A stretch of DNA of 46,051 bases from an uncultured Fidelibacterota bacterium (GTDB lineage: Bacteria; Fidelibacterota; Marinisomatia; Marinisomatales; UBA1611). The notes under the pieces were generated by a model. It was not told the origin of the DNA and searched no databases. It saw nothing but the letters and a program-made list of their open reading frames with translations. This document shows, one piece after another, positions 1 through 8,385 of this stretch; positions within the stretch are counted from its first letter, which is position 1; each line of letters opens with the position of its first letter. Position numbers and translations under genes: made by a program. The stretch covers positions 1-46,051 of the forward strand of contig CACEHW010000005.1 of assembly GCA_902559415.1 (NCBI GenBank), in the 5' to 3' direction.

Positions 1-2293
1 GAACCTCATCTCCATAAAATGCCTGCCTAACTTGCCTAGCTAATGAAGCCATTGTAATTCCATAGTTTTGAGCCTCCGGGCGCAAATTAAGTTTGATTTC
101 ATCCTTACCCGCGCTAAATGAATCTTTTATATCAAATACCCCAGCGTATGTTTGCAATTTATCCTTCAAGATAGTAGTTACGTCCTTCAAATCGTCTCTA
201 TTGACACTAGATAATTGAATCTCAATCGGGGCACCAGTGGTAAATAAATCAGAATCAAATGTTATTTGTTTAACCCCAGGAATTGGACCAGTTAACTCTC
301 TCCATATTCTTGATATATCCACAGTACTTATTGACCTTTCCTCTCCAGGTGCAAGTTCTATAACACACTCAGCAAGATGAGATCCAAAAAAAGAAGCATC
401 TAAGTTGCCCGGCCCTCTGGCAGACTGAGTTTTTATCGGTTGATCGCCAGCTGTGGAAACCATATTTATGAATACTTTATTATCTGGATATAATACCTCT
501 AATGAATCTTTAAGTCTATATGCAGATTTTTCAACTTGCTCTAAACCAGATTTTGTTAAGGATACCGGAGTCCCTTCAGGATATTCTACGCCCGCTATAA
601 CTATATCAGCTTCAAGAGGTGGGAAGAAATTAAATCGTATAAATCCACTTGCCACAAGACCAACAGTTAAAACAAAAATTGATATTGATATTGCAACTGT
701 ATTCCCTCTATTTCTTAAAGCTAATTCTAAAAAAGGGATATAACGATTTTTTATAAAGCTTTGTAACCGATTATGTATACTTAATTGTATTTTAGACCAC
801 CAAGCTAAAAATTTATTTTCTTTTTTCTTTTCATCTAACTTCATATGAGCTAAATGAGCAGGCAAAATTGTTAAAGATTCGATTAATGAAAACATCAATA
901 CAACAATGGTCACTACAGGTATGATTTTCCATATTTTCCCTGTGGCACCTTCAACAAGTATCATTGGTGAGAATGTAACCATCGTGGTAAGTACAGCAAA
1001 TATCACAGGCTTTGCAACTTGATATGCTCCCTCTAAAGCAGCATCCACACCACTAAGGCCTCTTTTCAAGTGAATATGAATATTTTCTCCAACAACAATA
1101 GCGTCATCCACAACAATCCCAAGAACAAGAATAAATGTGAATAGAGATATCATGTTTATAGATACATCAAATAATGGAAGCAACCAAAATCCTCCCATAA
1201 ATGATATTGGAATCCCAAGAGAAACCCACGCCGCTAACTTTGGCTTTAAAAATAAAGCAAGGACTATTAATACAAGAGTTAAACCCAAATATGCATTTTC
1301 TGTAAGTAGTTCAATTCTTCCTTTTAATATTACTGACTCATCTTTCATGGTAGTTAAAGAAATCCCTGGAGGCATTAAAGGATTTTTTTTCTTAATATAT
1401 TTGTGAACCTCTTCAGCAATATCAAGAGCATTCTGCTCTCCTGTCCTATAAACTCTAATTAATAATGCAGGCTCTCTATTAAATTTTATATCATATTCTA
1501 CATCTTGAAACCCATCATCGATTTCAGCAATATCTCTAAGCAAAACAGTGGAACCATCAGATAAAGATAAAACCGGAATAATACCAAATTCATCGCCAGT
1601 ATAAGCTTGGCCCTTTGAGCGTATTAAAATTTCACCATCATAAGTTTCAATTGCACCACCTGGTACATCCATAGATGATGTTCGAATTTTATTAGCTATA
1701 TAATCAAATGATATTCCATATTTTTGAAGAGTTTTTTCAGATACTTCAATTGATATTTCTCTAGGCTTTTTCCCTAACCTAGTTTGGGTGATATTTGGTA
1801 ATTCACTGACTTCATCTCGAACTTTTTCTGCAATATTAAGCAGGCTTACCTCATCAACATAACCGTGCACTGCAATTGTTATAACTTCAGGCTGACCATC
1901 AAAACTTTTAATAGTCGCTTTCTCTGCATCATCGGGGAAAGAAGTAATTGCATCTACTTGAGCTTTAACTTCGTCCTTAACTTCATCTATATCGTAACCA
2001 TTTTCTACTTCTATATTAATTGAGCCGTAACCTTCATTTGAAGAACTAGTAATTCTTTTTAATCCGTTTATTCCTTGGACTTGCTCTTCAACTTTAACGC
2101 ATATTGATTCTTCAATATCCTCAGGAGACGCTCCCGGATATACTACGGAGACATTTATAATAGGAATCGTTATGTCTGGAAAAACTTCCATCCTTAATCT
2201 AGAGAGAGTAAAAATCCCAGCAATAATTATAAAGACCATCAACAAGTTTGCTGCAACGGTATTTAAAATGAACCATCGAATAATATTTTTCAT
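1..2293 (-). CDS. RND efflux permease (AcrB/HAE1 type), C-terminus cut by window edge
   Basis: Inner-membrane proton-driven pump subunit of a tripartite efflux system. The frame is open from an ATG at 2293 to base 1, giving 764 codons of an expected ~1030-1060, so the C-terminal quarter lies outside the window; the ORF track omits it for that reason. Visible landmarks are a first membrane helix after MKNIIRWF, the porter-domain motif VYPGASPEDIE, the paired aspartates of TM4 in LGIVVDDAIVVGENI that relay protons, and the start of the second periplasmic repeat. It starts 4 nt after the adaptor gene stop, so the two are translationally close. The substrate cannot be read from sequence; the MarR gene at the head of the operon suggests induction by small aromatic or lipophilic compounds. 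Plus-strand track ORFs at 453 and 1137 are shadows of this gene. Confidence 0.93.
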   Translation of the reverse strand, partial: MKNIIRWFILNTVAANLLMVFIIIAGIFTLSRLRMEVFPDITIPIINVSVVYPGASPEDIEESICVKVEEQVQGINGLKRITSSSNEGYGSINIEVENGYDIDEVKDEVKAQVDAITSFPDDAEKATIKSFDGQPEVITIAVHGYVDEVSLLNIAEKVRDEVSELPNITQTRLGKKPREISIEVSEKTLQKYGISFDYIANKIRTSSMDVPGGAIETYDGEILIRSKGQAYTGDEFGIIPVLSLSDGSTVLLRDIAEIDDGFQDVEYDIKFNREPALLIRVYRTGEQNALDIAEEVHKYIKKKNPLMPPGISLTTMKDESVILKGRIELLTENAYLGLTLVLIVLALFLKPKLAAWVSLGIPISFMGGFWLLPLFDVSINMISLFTFILVLGIVVDDAIVVGENIHIHLKRGLSGVDAALEGAYQVAKPVIFAVLTTMVTFSPMILVEGATGKIWKIIPVVTIVVLMFSLIESLTILPAHLAHMKLDEKKKENKFLAWWSKIQLSIHNRLQSFIKNRYIPFLELALRNRGNTVAISISIFVLTVGLVASGFIRFNFFPPLEADIVIAGVEYPEGTPVSLTKSGLEQVEKSAYRLKDSLEVLYPDNKVFINMVSTAGDQPIKTQSARGPGNLDASFFGSHLAECVIELAPGEERSISTVDISRIWRELTGPIPGVKQITFDSDLFTTGAPIEIQLSSVNRDDLKDVTTILKDKLQTYAGVFDIKDSFSAGKDEIKLNLRPEAQNYGITMASLARQVRQAFYGDEV

Positions 2294-2297
2294 AAAA

Positions 2298-3428
2298 CTA
2301 ATTCTCTCTTACAGGCATACCATCAACATATGAATCTAACCTAGTAACTAAAACGCGATCATTCTTGTTTAAACCATCTGCTATGAAAGCAAGATCATCT
2401 TCATACCTTATCACTTCTACTGATTTTTTTCGAAGATAATTCTTTTCTACTACCCAAATCATATCATTTTTCACTGCGCTTCTAGGAACGACAGTGATAT
2501 TTTTAAATGATAGTCCATCAATTTCAGCATTTACAAACATACCTACTTTTAATTTTTTATTCATCTTATTCATAGGTATAGTAGCAATCACAGAAATCAT
2601 TCTGGTTTTAGGATCAATCTGGGATTCTGAACGAACAATATATCCATTTGCTTGAAAAGTATCACCCCCGTAACTAGTTGTTAACAATACACTAGGTCGA
2701 TTACTTTCTGAAAGAGTTGTCCCATCTAGGGGAATACCTAAAAAGGGAATATCCTTGTCAGCCACAGGCAATCTCACTTCATAATTTAAAGTATTGTAGA
2801 TGTCTGCAATCCTTGAGCCGGGGACTAAGTTAGCACCTATATCAACCATTTTTTTTCTTACTCGCCCATCAAATGGTGCAATAACTTCAGTTCTTTTTAA
2901 ATTCCTTTTAGATTGTTCGTAAGCCGCTTCTGCTGCAGCTAGCACTGCTCTGGCTTGAGCTAGTTGAGGCTCTCTTAATGTCAAACTTGAAGCATCACCT
3001 TTCCCAACTCTTTTCCACTCAATATTCGCTAGATTGGCTTCAGCCTCTTCTCTTTCAAGAGCAAGCCTAGCTTGAAACAAGCTAGACTCTCTTGATATTA
3101 AAGCGAGTTCATAGTCCCTCTTTTCAATCTTCATTAGTGTATCACCAATGCTAAATCCTGCACCATCTAAAAACTTTGTAGATATCCACTCAACCTTTCC
3201 ACTTACTTCAGAGGTTATAATAATTTCATGTTCAGGCCTTATTGTACCTTGAGAATTTATTTTTGCTTTAACTTCTGAAGGATAAGCTGCCATAGTTTCT
3301 ACAACCTGTGGTATAACATTAGGCTTTTGGAATTCTGCTTCAGGTTTCAACTTGATCATTAAAGTAAAAACTACTATGCTAGAAAACACAATAAGGAAAG
3401 GAGTGAGTTTTTTAAAATTTATATTCAT
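2298..3428 (-). CDS. RND efflux periplasmic adaptor (membrane fusion protein)
   Basis: Periplasmic adaptor that links the RND permease to the outer-membrane channel. It is 376 aa, normal for the HlyD/AcrA-type family. An N-terminal uncleaved membrane anchor (about residues 10-26) precedes a first lipoyl half (GTIRPEHEIIITSEVSGKV), an alpha-helical hairpin with Ala/Glu-rich heptads (about 100-170), a second lipoyl half (VIAPFDGRVRKKMVDIGANL) and a beta-barrel region. It has no lipobox, so it is anchored by a helix rather than by lipid. It lies between the TolC-like gene (17 nt upstream) and the permease (4 nt downstream), the usual order of a complete pump operon. Confidence 0.92.
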   Translation of the reverse strand: MNINFKKLTPFLIVFSSIVVFTLMIKLKPEAEFQKPNVIPQVVETMAAYPSEVKAKINSQGTIRPEHEIIITSEVSGKVEWISTKFLDGAGFSIGDTLMKIEKRDYELALISRESSLFQARLALEREEAEANLANIEWKRVGKGDASSLTLREPQLAQARAVLAAAEAAYEQSKRNLKRTEVIAPFDGRVRKKMVDIGANLVPGSRIADIYNTLNYEVRLPVADKDIPFLGIPLDGTTLSESNRPSVLLTTSYGGDTFQANGYIVRSESQIDPKTRMISVIATIPMNKMNKKLKVGMFVNAEIDGLSFKNITVVPRSAVKNDMIWVVEKNYLRKKSVEVIRYEDDLAFIADGLNKNDRVLVTRLDSYVDGMPVREN

Positions 3429-3445
3429 TTTTATCTCATTTTATT

Positions 3446-4876
3446 TTAAAAGTTTCCGCCAAATGCCAATAATAGATTAAGGCGTGTATCTATTTTGTTT
3501 TTCTTGGCAGTCAAAACTTGCGATCTTGCTAAAAACCACCTTTGCTGACTATCCATGACCGCAATTAAATCAACTAAGCCAGAATCATATCTTTCTCTAG
3601 AAAGTTTGTAGGCTGCTTCTGCTTGTTCAGCAGCATCAGTATACGCATTAAGAAGAATATCATTAGAGGTTTCTGCAAATAAAGTTTGTTCTACTTCTGA
3701 GTAGGCATTAATAATAACTTTTACTAAGTCCTGTTTGGCAATTTCCAATGTCTCATCTGCGATAATTTTATTTGCTCTAATACTCCCTCCCTGAAATAAT
3801 GGAAGACCTATTGATAAACCTTGAGACCATACCTGGTAATCATCATTCAATATATCACTTAACTCATTGGAGGAAGTTCCTGCAGAACTAGTGAGTATGA
3901 AGCTTGGCAAAAGAGAAGTAATTGACTCAGTTTTTCTATGAGAGGCAGCTTGTAGCTTAAGCAATGAAGACTTTATATCAGGCCTTCTATTTAAAATTTG
4001 AGATGGCACGCCAGTGCTAATACTAGGTAAGTTAGATGCTAGTGTACTACTTACTTTGTATGTGCCACTTGGATACTTACCCAGCAATGACTCTAATCTC
4101 CTATTAAATCTGAGATACGTTTGTTTTCTCATTTCCATCTGAGCTTTTGAGGACGCAACAGAAGATTTGGTTAATCTTAGATCTAACGAGGATCGTAAAC
4201 CTTTATCATACCTAGCAGATACCATATCTGCAAGTTCACTAACGCTACTGTAAGTCTCTTTTGATAACTCATATTGCTCTAAAGATTCAACAGTGGAAAA
4301 ATATATTTTTGCTAACTGGACTTTCATTGAAAAACTTAGAAATGAAAGGTCAGAAGAAATTGCTTCAAAATCTTTAATAGCGGCATTGGTACGATTAAAT
4401 ATTTTGCCCCATACATCAAGTTCCCACTGCATAGTTAGACTTAATCCAAAATTACTGGAACTAAAACTGGTAACTCCACCACCAGAGCCATTCGACTGGC
4501 TACTATCAGGTCCGCCTCCAAAAAAATCATCGGATAGACCAAATGCAGTCAAGTTTTGCTGTCTTGATGAACCACTCAAACCAAAATTAGCCGAAGGCAA
4601 TCGAATTGCTTTATTTATCTTCAGAACTTGCTTAGCAACATTTAATCTAGATACTAGCGTTTTTAGATCAGGATTATTTTCATTGAATTCAGCTAATACT
4701 TCAATAAAAGATGAATCATCAAAAGCATCCCACCATCCTCCTATAACTTCATAAGAATCAACCAATGAAATATCCCATGAAGTAGGTATAGAATCTGCTA
4801 TTGAGAAATCATTGGTAGTAAATTTTTCTGCACATGAGGAGAGCAGAATAGAAAGAATTATAGCGTAAATTTTCAT
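3446..4876 (-). CDS. Outer-membrane efflux lipoprotein (TolC/NodT family)
   Basis: Outer-membrane channel of the tripartite pump. It is 476 aa with a lipoprotein signal peptide ending in the lipobox LLSSC (Cys15), as in NodT/OprM-type channels. Two outer-membrane-efflux repeats are visible: the first contains LTMQWELDVWGKI and the second LSIGLPLFQGGSIRANK followed by a long helix ending in YDSGLVDLIAVMDSQQRW. A Gly/Ser-rich loop (about residues 115-140) sits where the first beta-hairpin crosses the membrane and may be surface exposed. It is the second gene of the MarR-TolC-adaptor-permease operon, 34 nt after marR. Assignment to the family is firm; substrate unknown. Confidence 0.92.
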   Translation of the reverse strand: MKIYAIILSILLSSCAEKFTTNDFSIADSIPTSWDISLVDSYEVIGGWWDAFDDSSFIEVLAEFNENNPDLKTLVSRLNVAKQVLKINKAIRLPSANFGLSGSSRQQNLTAFGLSDDFFGGGPDSSQSNGSGGGVTSFSSSNFGLSLTMQWELDVWGKIFNRTNAAIKDFEAISSDLSFLSFSMKVQLAKIYFSTVESLEQYELSKETYSSVSELADMVSARYDKGLRSSLDLRLTKSSVASSKAQMEMRKQTYLRFNRRLESLLGKYPSGTYKVSSTLASNLPSISTGVPSQILNRRPDIKSSLLKLQAASHRKTESITSLLPSFILTSSAGTSSNELSDILNDDYQVWSQGLSIGLPLFQGGSIRANKIIADETLEIAKQDLVKVIINAYSEVEQTLFAETSNDILLNAYTDAAEQAEAAYKLSRERYDSGLVDLIAVMDSQQRWFLARSQVLTAKKNKIDTRLNLLLAFGGNF

Positions 4877-4910
4877 TAATTATTGGTTGCTGATTCAACT
4901 AGTTAAAAAA

Positions 4911-5360
4911 TTAATCAGCAGTTATATTTTTATATATTTTATTTAATACTGTTTTAAATAAATTAATTTCTTGGTCAGTGATACCTTTGCGTACTTCATT
5001 TGAGGTTTGTTCCATTATGGGCAACGAACTTTTCATCATCTCTTTACCTTTATTACTTAGGAACACTCTTTTTATCCTTTGATCTAATTGATCAGGAACT
5101 CGAACCATTAGGTTCCTTTTTTCAAGAGTATCAATTATCTTCGTTACACTAGTTTTATCTTTACCACAGTACTCAGCTATATCTTTTTGAGATATACCTT
5201 CAGTTTTCCAAACTGGCCCTAAAACCAACCACTGGTCTTGAGAAATATTTATCCCAGCACTTTGAGCATTTTGACCAAATTTTTTAGTGCACAACCTATC
5301 GACCTGTGATAATAACATTCCAATATCAATATCACTTTTTAGTTTTTTATTATTTGGCAT
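4911..5360 (-). CDS. MarR-family transcriptional regulator of the efflux operon
   Basis: Dimeric winged-helix repressor, 149 aa, normal MarR length. The recognition region reads ISQKDIAEYCGKDKTSVTKIID followed by the wing signature with Asp/Arg (DQLDQRIKRVFLSNKGK). It is the first gene of the minus-strand operon with the pump genes directly downstream, so local repression relieved by a pump substrate is the likely logic (inference from family and context). An imperfect palindrome at 5384-5397, 23 nt before the start codon, is a candidate autoregulatory site. The start ATG at 5360 has no strong Shine-Dalgarno. Confidence 0.9.
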   Translation of the reverse strand: MPNNKKLKSDIDIGMLLSQVDRLCTKKFGQNAQSAGINISQDQWLVLGPVWKTEGISQKDIAEYCGKDKTSVTKIIDTLEKRNLMVRVPDQLDQRIKRVFLSNKGKEMMKSSLPIMEQTSNEVRKGITDQEINLFKTVLNKIYKNITAD

Positions 5361-5383
5361 AATATAAAATTAAAAATAAAATT

Positions 5384-5397
5384 GTTGCACATTCAAC
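5384..5397. promoter_or_regulatory. Candidate MarR operator (imperfect palindrome)
   Basis: GTTGCACATTCAAC is an inverted repeat (GTTG, 6 nt, CAAC) immediately upstream of marR and overlapping the stop codon of the photolyase gene. Read on the minus strand the half TTGAAT could serve as a -35 element. MarR proteins usually bind palindromes of this size near their own promoter; the assignment is inference from position and symmetry. Confidence 0.4.
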
Positions 5398-6745
5398 TTT
5401 TATTCTGATTCTTTTCGATATAGCTTTTAACATTAAATTTTCTTTTACAACCATTAAAATTCATATAACGAACCTTTCCATATACCGGTCTTTCAAACCA
5501 AGCTCTATCATGAACGCCACCAATACTCCATGCTATCCCGGTATAGCCATTTGGATCTCTACCATCAATTTGATATTTATCATTTAATTCTATCGCTGTT
5601 TGCTGAGCTATTTCTGGGCTAGGACTCCATTCTAAAATTTTTTTTGCCCAGTACATCCTCATAAAACCATGCATCTTCCCTCTAATTATCATTTCATTTT
5701 GAGCTGCATTCCATAATTCGTCATGCGTTTCAGCAGATTCAAATTTTCCAGGAGAATATATAAAATCCCTCTCATCATTCCTGTGTTCATTTAATGTTTT
5801 CTGAGCCCAGAAATGAAATCCATCAAAAAAATCATAGTTTTTTTCATATAAACAAAAATTATCTGCTAACTCTCTCCTTACTATCATTTCTTCTAAAAAA
5901 GCCTCTTTGTCTTCAAATGGGAGTGTTGAATTTTTTATTTCAAAGGCAACTCTCTGTGGGGCAATTTGACCAAAATGAAAATACGGACTCATATTTGATA
6001 ATTTTTTAAGATTAGGATCATTTCTTTGCAAGTTATAATCAATTAAATGTGATTTTAATTTACTAAGATGAGTTTTTGCATTTATTTCACCTGGTTTAAT
6101 CCAATCAATTGGCTTTACGCTTTCATCTAGGTCTAACGATTTCAAAATTTTTCCCCAGAGAATATCCTTAGAACTATTCTTATTTTTAATTGGGTGCTTT
6201 TTTATTTTAGGGATTTCAGTTAAATATTCTGGGAGCAGCTTTTTTATTTTTGGTCTAATTGTATAGGCAGCAAACTCCTTTTTGTCTGATGTGATCCATG
6301 CTGGGATAATATTATGAGCGTCAACCTGGGAAATAGGAATCTGTGTATTTTCAAAAACTTTTTTTAAACGATTTTTATAAACTTTTAGCGGGCTAAAATC
6401 TGTAATTAAATGCCCAACTTTATTTTTTTCTATAAATTCAGGTAGTTTTATATATGTTGGCCCGAGTAATAAATGAAAATTTATATCTAAATCATCTAAT
6501 GTTTTTTCAACTTCTTGAAGACCTTTAAATAGAAAATCATACTGTCTTAAATTTGATTCTGAGTAATTATTATTAATGTTGAAACAAACTTCTAATGGAA
6601 CATTATTATCTATCGCTATTTTTTGAGCTTCAATCAATGCCCAGTTATCATTAGCTCTTTTATCTCTTACCATCCAATATAGGACAGACTTACCATTAAA
6701 AGACCCCTCTCTTAAATGGCGCATTCTTCCTAATGTACTGGTCAT
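5393..6745 (-). CDS. phrB: Class II CPD photolyase
   Basis: Light-driven flavoenzyme that splits cyclobutane pyrimidine dimers in DNA. It is 450 aa, the usual class II size. The N-terminal Rossmann part begins with VLYWMVRDKRANDNWAL, the class II hallmark near the antenna domain. The C-terminal FAD domain shows RRELADNFCLYE and NGYTGIAWSIGGVHDRAW, both typical of class II rather than class I enzymes. It lies 17 nt downstream of the merR gene, so it should be co-transcribed with it and controlled by it. The annotated ATG lacks a Shine-Dalgarno; a second ATG eight codons in is preceded by AGGAAG but at very short spacing, so the first is kept. Confidence 0.95.
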   Translation of the reverse strand: MTSTLGRMRHLREGSFNGKSVLYWMVRDKRANDNWALIEAQKIAIDNNVPLEVCFNINNNYSESNLRQYDFLFKGLQEVEKTLDDLDINFHLLLGPTYIKLPEFIEKNKVGHLITDFSPLKVYKNRLKKVFENTQIPISQVDAHNIIPAWITSDKKEFAAYTIRPKIKKLLPEYLTEIPKIKKHPIKNKNSSKDILWGKILKSLDLDESVKPIDWIKPGEINAKTHLSKLKSHLIDYNLQRNDPNLKKLSNMSPYFHFGQIAPQRVAFEIKNSTLPFEDKEAFLEEMIVRRELADNFCLYEKNYDFFDGFHFWAQKTLNEHRNDERDFIYSPGKFESAETHDELWNAAQNEMIIRGKMHGFMRMYWAKKILEWSPSPEIAQQTAIELNDKYQIDGRDPNGYTGIAWSIGGVHDRAWFERPVYGKVRYMNFNGCKRKFNVKSYIEKNQNKS

Positions 6746-6762
6746 GGGGGAGGGTTACTTTA

Positions 6763-7644
6763 CTAAACGAGCTGTTTAAGCTCTTTGAAAGTGATGAAAG
6801 TTTTCTTTATTGTATTAGAAATATCTGGAAGCAACTCTATACCAAGTCCTCCAAAAATAACATCTACATCTAGCTTCTTTGCAGTTTTGTAAATGGATGT
6901 TACCATATCTGCTGTTTTCATAATATTATCGCCAACAACTGACATACAACATTGCATATTACATAAATAAAAAACGATTAAATCGATATTTTTGTTTTTT
7001 ATTACTTTATTTAAATCTCCTAACTCAGCATGAGAACCAGTGTTATAAACATTATATCCTCTGTGTCTAAGAATAACTTCAGACATAACAACTCCTAGAT
7101 CAGGAAGGTTATCTTCAAAATTTACACAAAGAGCTGATTTGCCATTAAAAGAACCATTTGGCTTATTATCATTTAATGATTCTGTAGCACGGGTGATAAT
7201 TTTTCTACTGATGAAAGCTTCTGCATGAGACAAATAATTTTCATGAAGAGCCTTCTCAACTATCATACTACCAGGATCTACAACCTCATCAAATAGAGTC
7301 TCAACATCTACGTTATTCATGTAAGAACCAGATATAATTGTCTTAACAGTAGATTCATCAGACTCGATACTGGAATTAGCTAGCTTATGACTTAATTCAG
7401 AGAAACTTTTTCTCTTGATTAATTCATATATTTTTTTATGTTCAAAGTTTTCTAAAGCAACATCGTCATTTTTTGAAGCTTTTTTATTTTCTTTATAGTA
7501 ATCACGAACATTCTGCATTGTGAATTTTCTATGCCCACCTGCAGTTTTATGACAGTTTATAGTGCCGTTGTCAGTCCATCTCTTAAGTGTTGAAATATTT
7601 ACACCTAAAATGTCTGATACTTCTTTTGAATTAAGATACTTCAT
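6763..7644 (-). CDS. MerR-family regulator with degenerate B12-binding domain (CarH/LitR type)
   Basis: Probable regulator of the surrounding light-stress genes. Residues 1-50 form a MerR winged helix (VSDILGVNISTLKRWTDNGTI, AGGHRKF). Residues ~70-160 match the helical cap and ~165-290 the Rossmann B12-binding domain of CarH/LitR photoreceptors. In CarH, cobalamin is held by a His in ExHxxG and light chemistry uses further histidines and a Trp in the cap. Here the ExHxxG site reads NLPDLG (His to Pro181) and my ungapped cap alignment gives Trp-His to Ala132-Leu133 and the second His to Ala143. It may therefore work without B12, as B12-independent members do, or bind another ligand. It is the first gene before phrB and has its own operator copy upstream. 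Length 293 aa, normal. Confidence 0.88.
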   Translation of the reverse strand: MKYLNSKEVSDILGVNISTLKRWTDNGTINCHKTAGGHRKFTMQNVRDYYKENKKASKNDDVALENFEHKKIYELIKRKSFSELSHKLANSSIESDESTVKTIISGSYMNNVDVETLFDEVVDPGSMIVEKALHENYLSHAEAFISRKIITRATESLNDNKPNGSFNGKSALCVNFEDNLPDLGVVMSEVILRHRGYNVYNTGSHAELGDLNKVIKNKNIDLIVFYLCNMQCCMSVVGDNIMKTADMVTSIYKTAKKLDVDVIFGGLGIELLPDISNTIKKTFITFKELKQLV

Positions 7645-7683
7645 GATAGAGTGTAATAATAAAACGTATAAAAAATAAAGTTT

Positions 7684-7701
7684 TTTTTGAGCGTTTTGAA
7701 C
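7684..7701. promoter_or_regulatory. Predicted MerR operator, copy 1 (merR-phrB / 7757 divergent promoters)
   Basis: The minus strand reads GTTCAAAACGCTCAAAAA, two direct 9-bp units of the form NTCAAAANN. Its core AAAACGCTCAAAAA is identical to a second copy at 11990-12008, and both lie 48-49 nt upstream of a start codon on the minus strand. The site sits between merR-phrB and the divergent pair 7757/8251, so it could control both directions. CarH/LitR-type MerR proteins bind tandem direct repeats near -35; assignment to this MerR is inference. Confidence 0.55.
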
Positions 7702-7721
7702 TTTTTTTTATAATAAAGTAT

Positions 7722-7751
7722 TTGAAAAATTATATAATGATTTTGTATAAT
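7722..7751 (+). promoter_or_regulatory. Promoter of the 7757-8385 pair, apparently leaderless
   Basis: TTGAAA (7722-7727), an 18-nt spacer and a perfect TATAAT (7746-7751) end only 5 nt before the ATG at 7757. Transcription would start at or next to the A of the ATG, and no Shine-Dalgarno is present, so a leaderless mRNA is expected. An alternative pair further upstream is TTGAGC (7687-7692), 16 nt, TATAAT (7709-7714), overlapping the operator and giving a ~36-nt leader. Confidence 0.5.
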
Positions 7752-7756
7752 CTAAA

Positions 7757-8254
7757 ATGAAATTAATTAATCAATTACTTTTACTTATTTTCTTCTCTAA
7801 TCAAGTTTTTGCTGAAAACGATTATGGCATTGAGAAAATGCCCCATTATGTATGGGACTCAGACTCCTCCAATGTTGGAAAAACAGAAATCTGGTTTCAA
7901 GATTGGACTGACTACACCAGATTATTTATTAAATCCATTAAAGACTCTAGCTCTATTGATAAACATCCTTATGCGAAAACTGATTATGATAAAGAATATT
8001 TAAATGCTAAAGAATATCAAAAGCCTAATTACATTCAACTTTTAGGAAATATTAAATGGACCAGTAATCAAAATTGGTCCGAGAATTATTCAAACAGCTT
8101 TGAATGGTATGTCGACAGAGATCAAAATTGGTACTACAACAACAAAAAACTTAGTGGCAGTGCAAAGATCTTGAAAGGCAAGTTATATCTTCAAATTAAA
8201 GATTATGACGATATAATTATAGATACCGTTTCTAGATACCGAAAATATAAATGA
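7757..8254 (+). CDS. Secreted protein of unknown function
   Basis: I do not recognise the family. It is 165 aa with a clear Sec signal peptide (hydrophobic LLLLIFF, likely cleavage after QVFA), so the mature protein of about 146 aa is periplasmic or exported. The mature part is rich in Trp, Tyr, Asn and Asp (for example WDSDSSNVGKTEIWFQDW and WTSNQNWSENYSNSFEWYVD) and predicted mostly beta, with no cysteines. It is divergent from merR-phrB and shares the 112-nt regulatory gap that carries operator copy 1, so light/stress control is likely. The downstream membrane protein starts inside its stop codon (ATGA), implying coupled translation. The ORF at 7809 is a shadow. Confidence 0.8.
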   Translation: MKLINQLLLLIFFSNQVFAENDYGIEKMPHYVWDSDSSNVGKTEIWFQDWTDYTRLFIKSIKDSSSIDKHPYAKTDYDKEYLNAKEYQKPNYIQLLGNIKWTSNQNWSENYSNSFEWYVDRDQNWYYNNKKLSGSAKILKGKLYLQIKDYDDIIIDTVSRYRKYK

Positions 8255-8385
8255 AAAAAACTAAGAAAGTTTCTTTTGTAGCTAAATATTTTTTTTCAGT
8301 CTTTATAAAATGGTCTATTATTGCAATTGTTATGATGGCAATAATCATTATACCTGTTTTATTGATTACTGCCTTTTCAAAATAA
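8251..8385 (+). CDS. Small single-span membrane protein (44 aa), not in ORF track
   Basis: Unrecognised. The ATG at 8251 overlaps the stop codon of the preceding secreted-protein gene in the classic ATGA arrangement, which is the main reason to call it real. The product has a basic N-terminus (MKKTKKVSFVAKYF) and one long hydrophobic segment (about residues 17-41, including IIAIVMMAIIIIP), so it should be an inner-membrane peptide with a cytoplasmic positive end. It ends at TAA 8383-8385, overlapping the tail of the convergent photolyase-related gene by 9 nt. The 60-aa minus-strand ORF at 8232-8414 lies over it and is judged a shadow. Confidence 0.65.
   Translation: MKKTKKVSFVAKYFFSVFIKWSIIAIVMMAIIIIPVLLITAFSK

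Noticed and set aside
1614-1630. Further operator copy (TTTGAGCGTATT)
   Set aside because: Inside the efflux permease coding region, matches only part of the core and has no start codon at the right distance. The same holds for TTTTGAGCGGTC near 18330.
4293-4754. 153-aa plus-strand ORF
   Set aside because: Antisense of the TolC-family gene; no family features and the minus-strand protein is clearly real.
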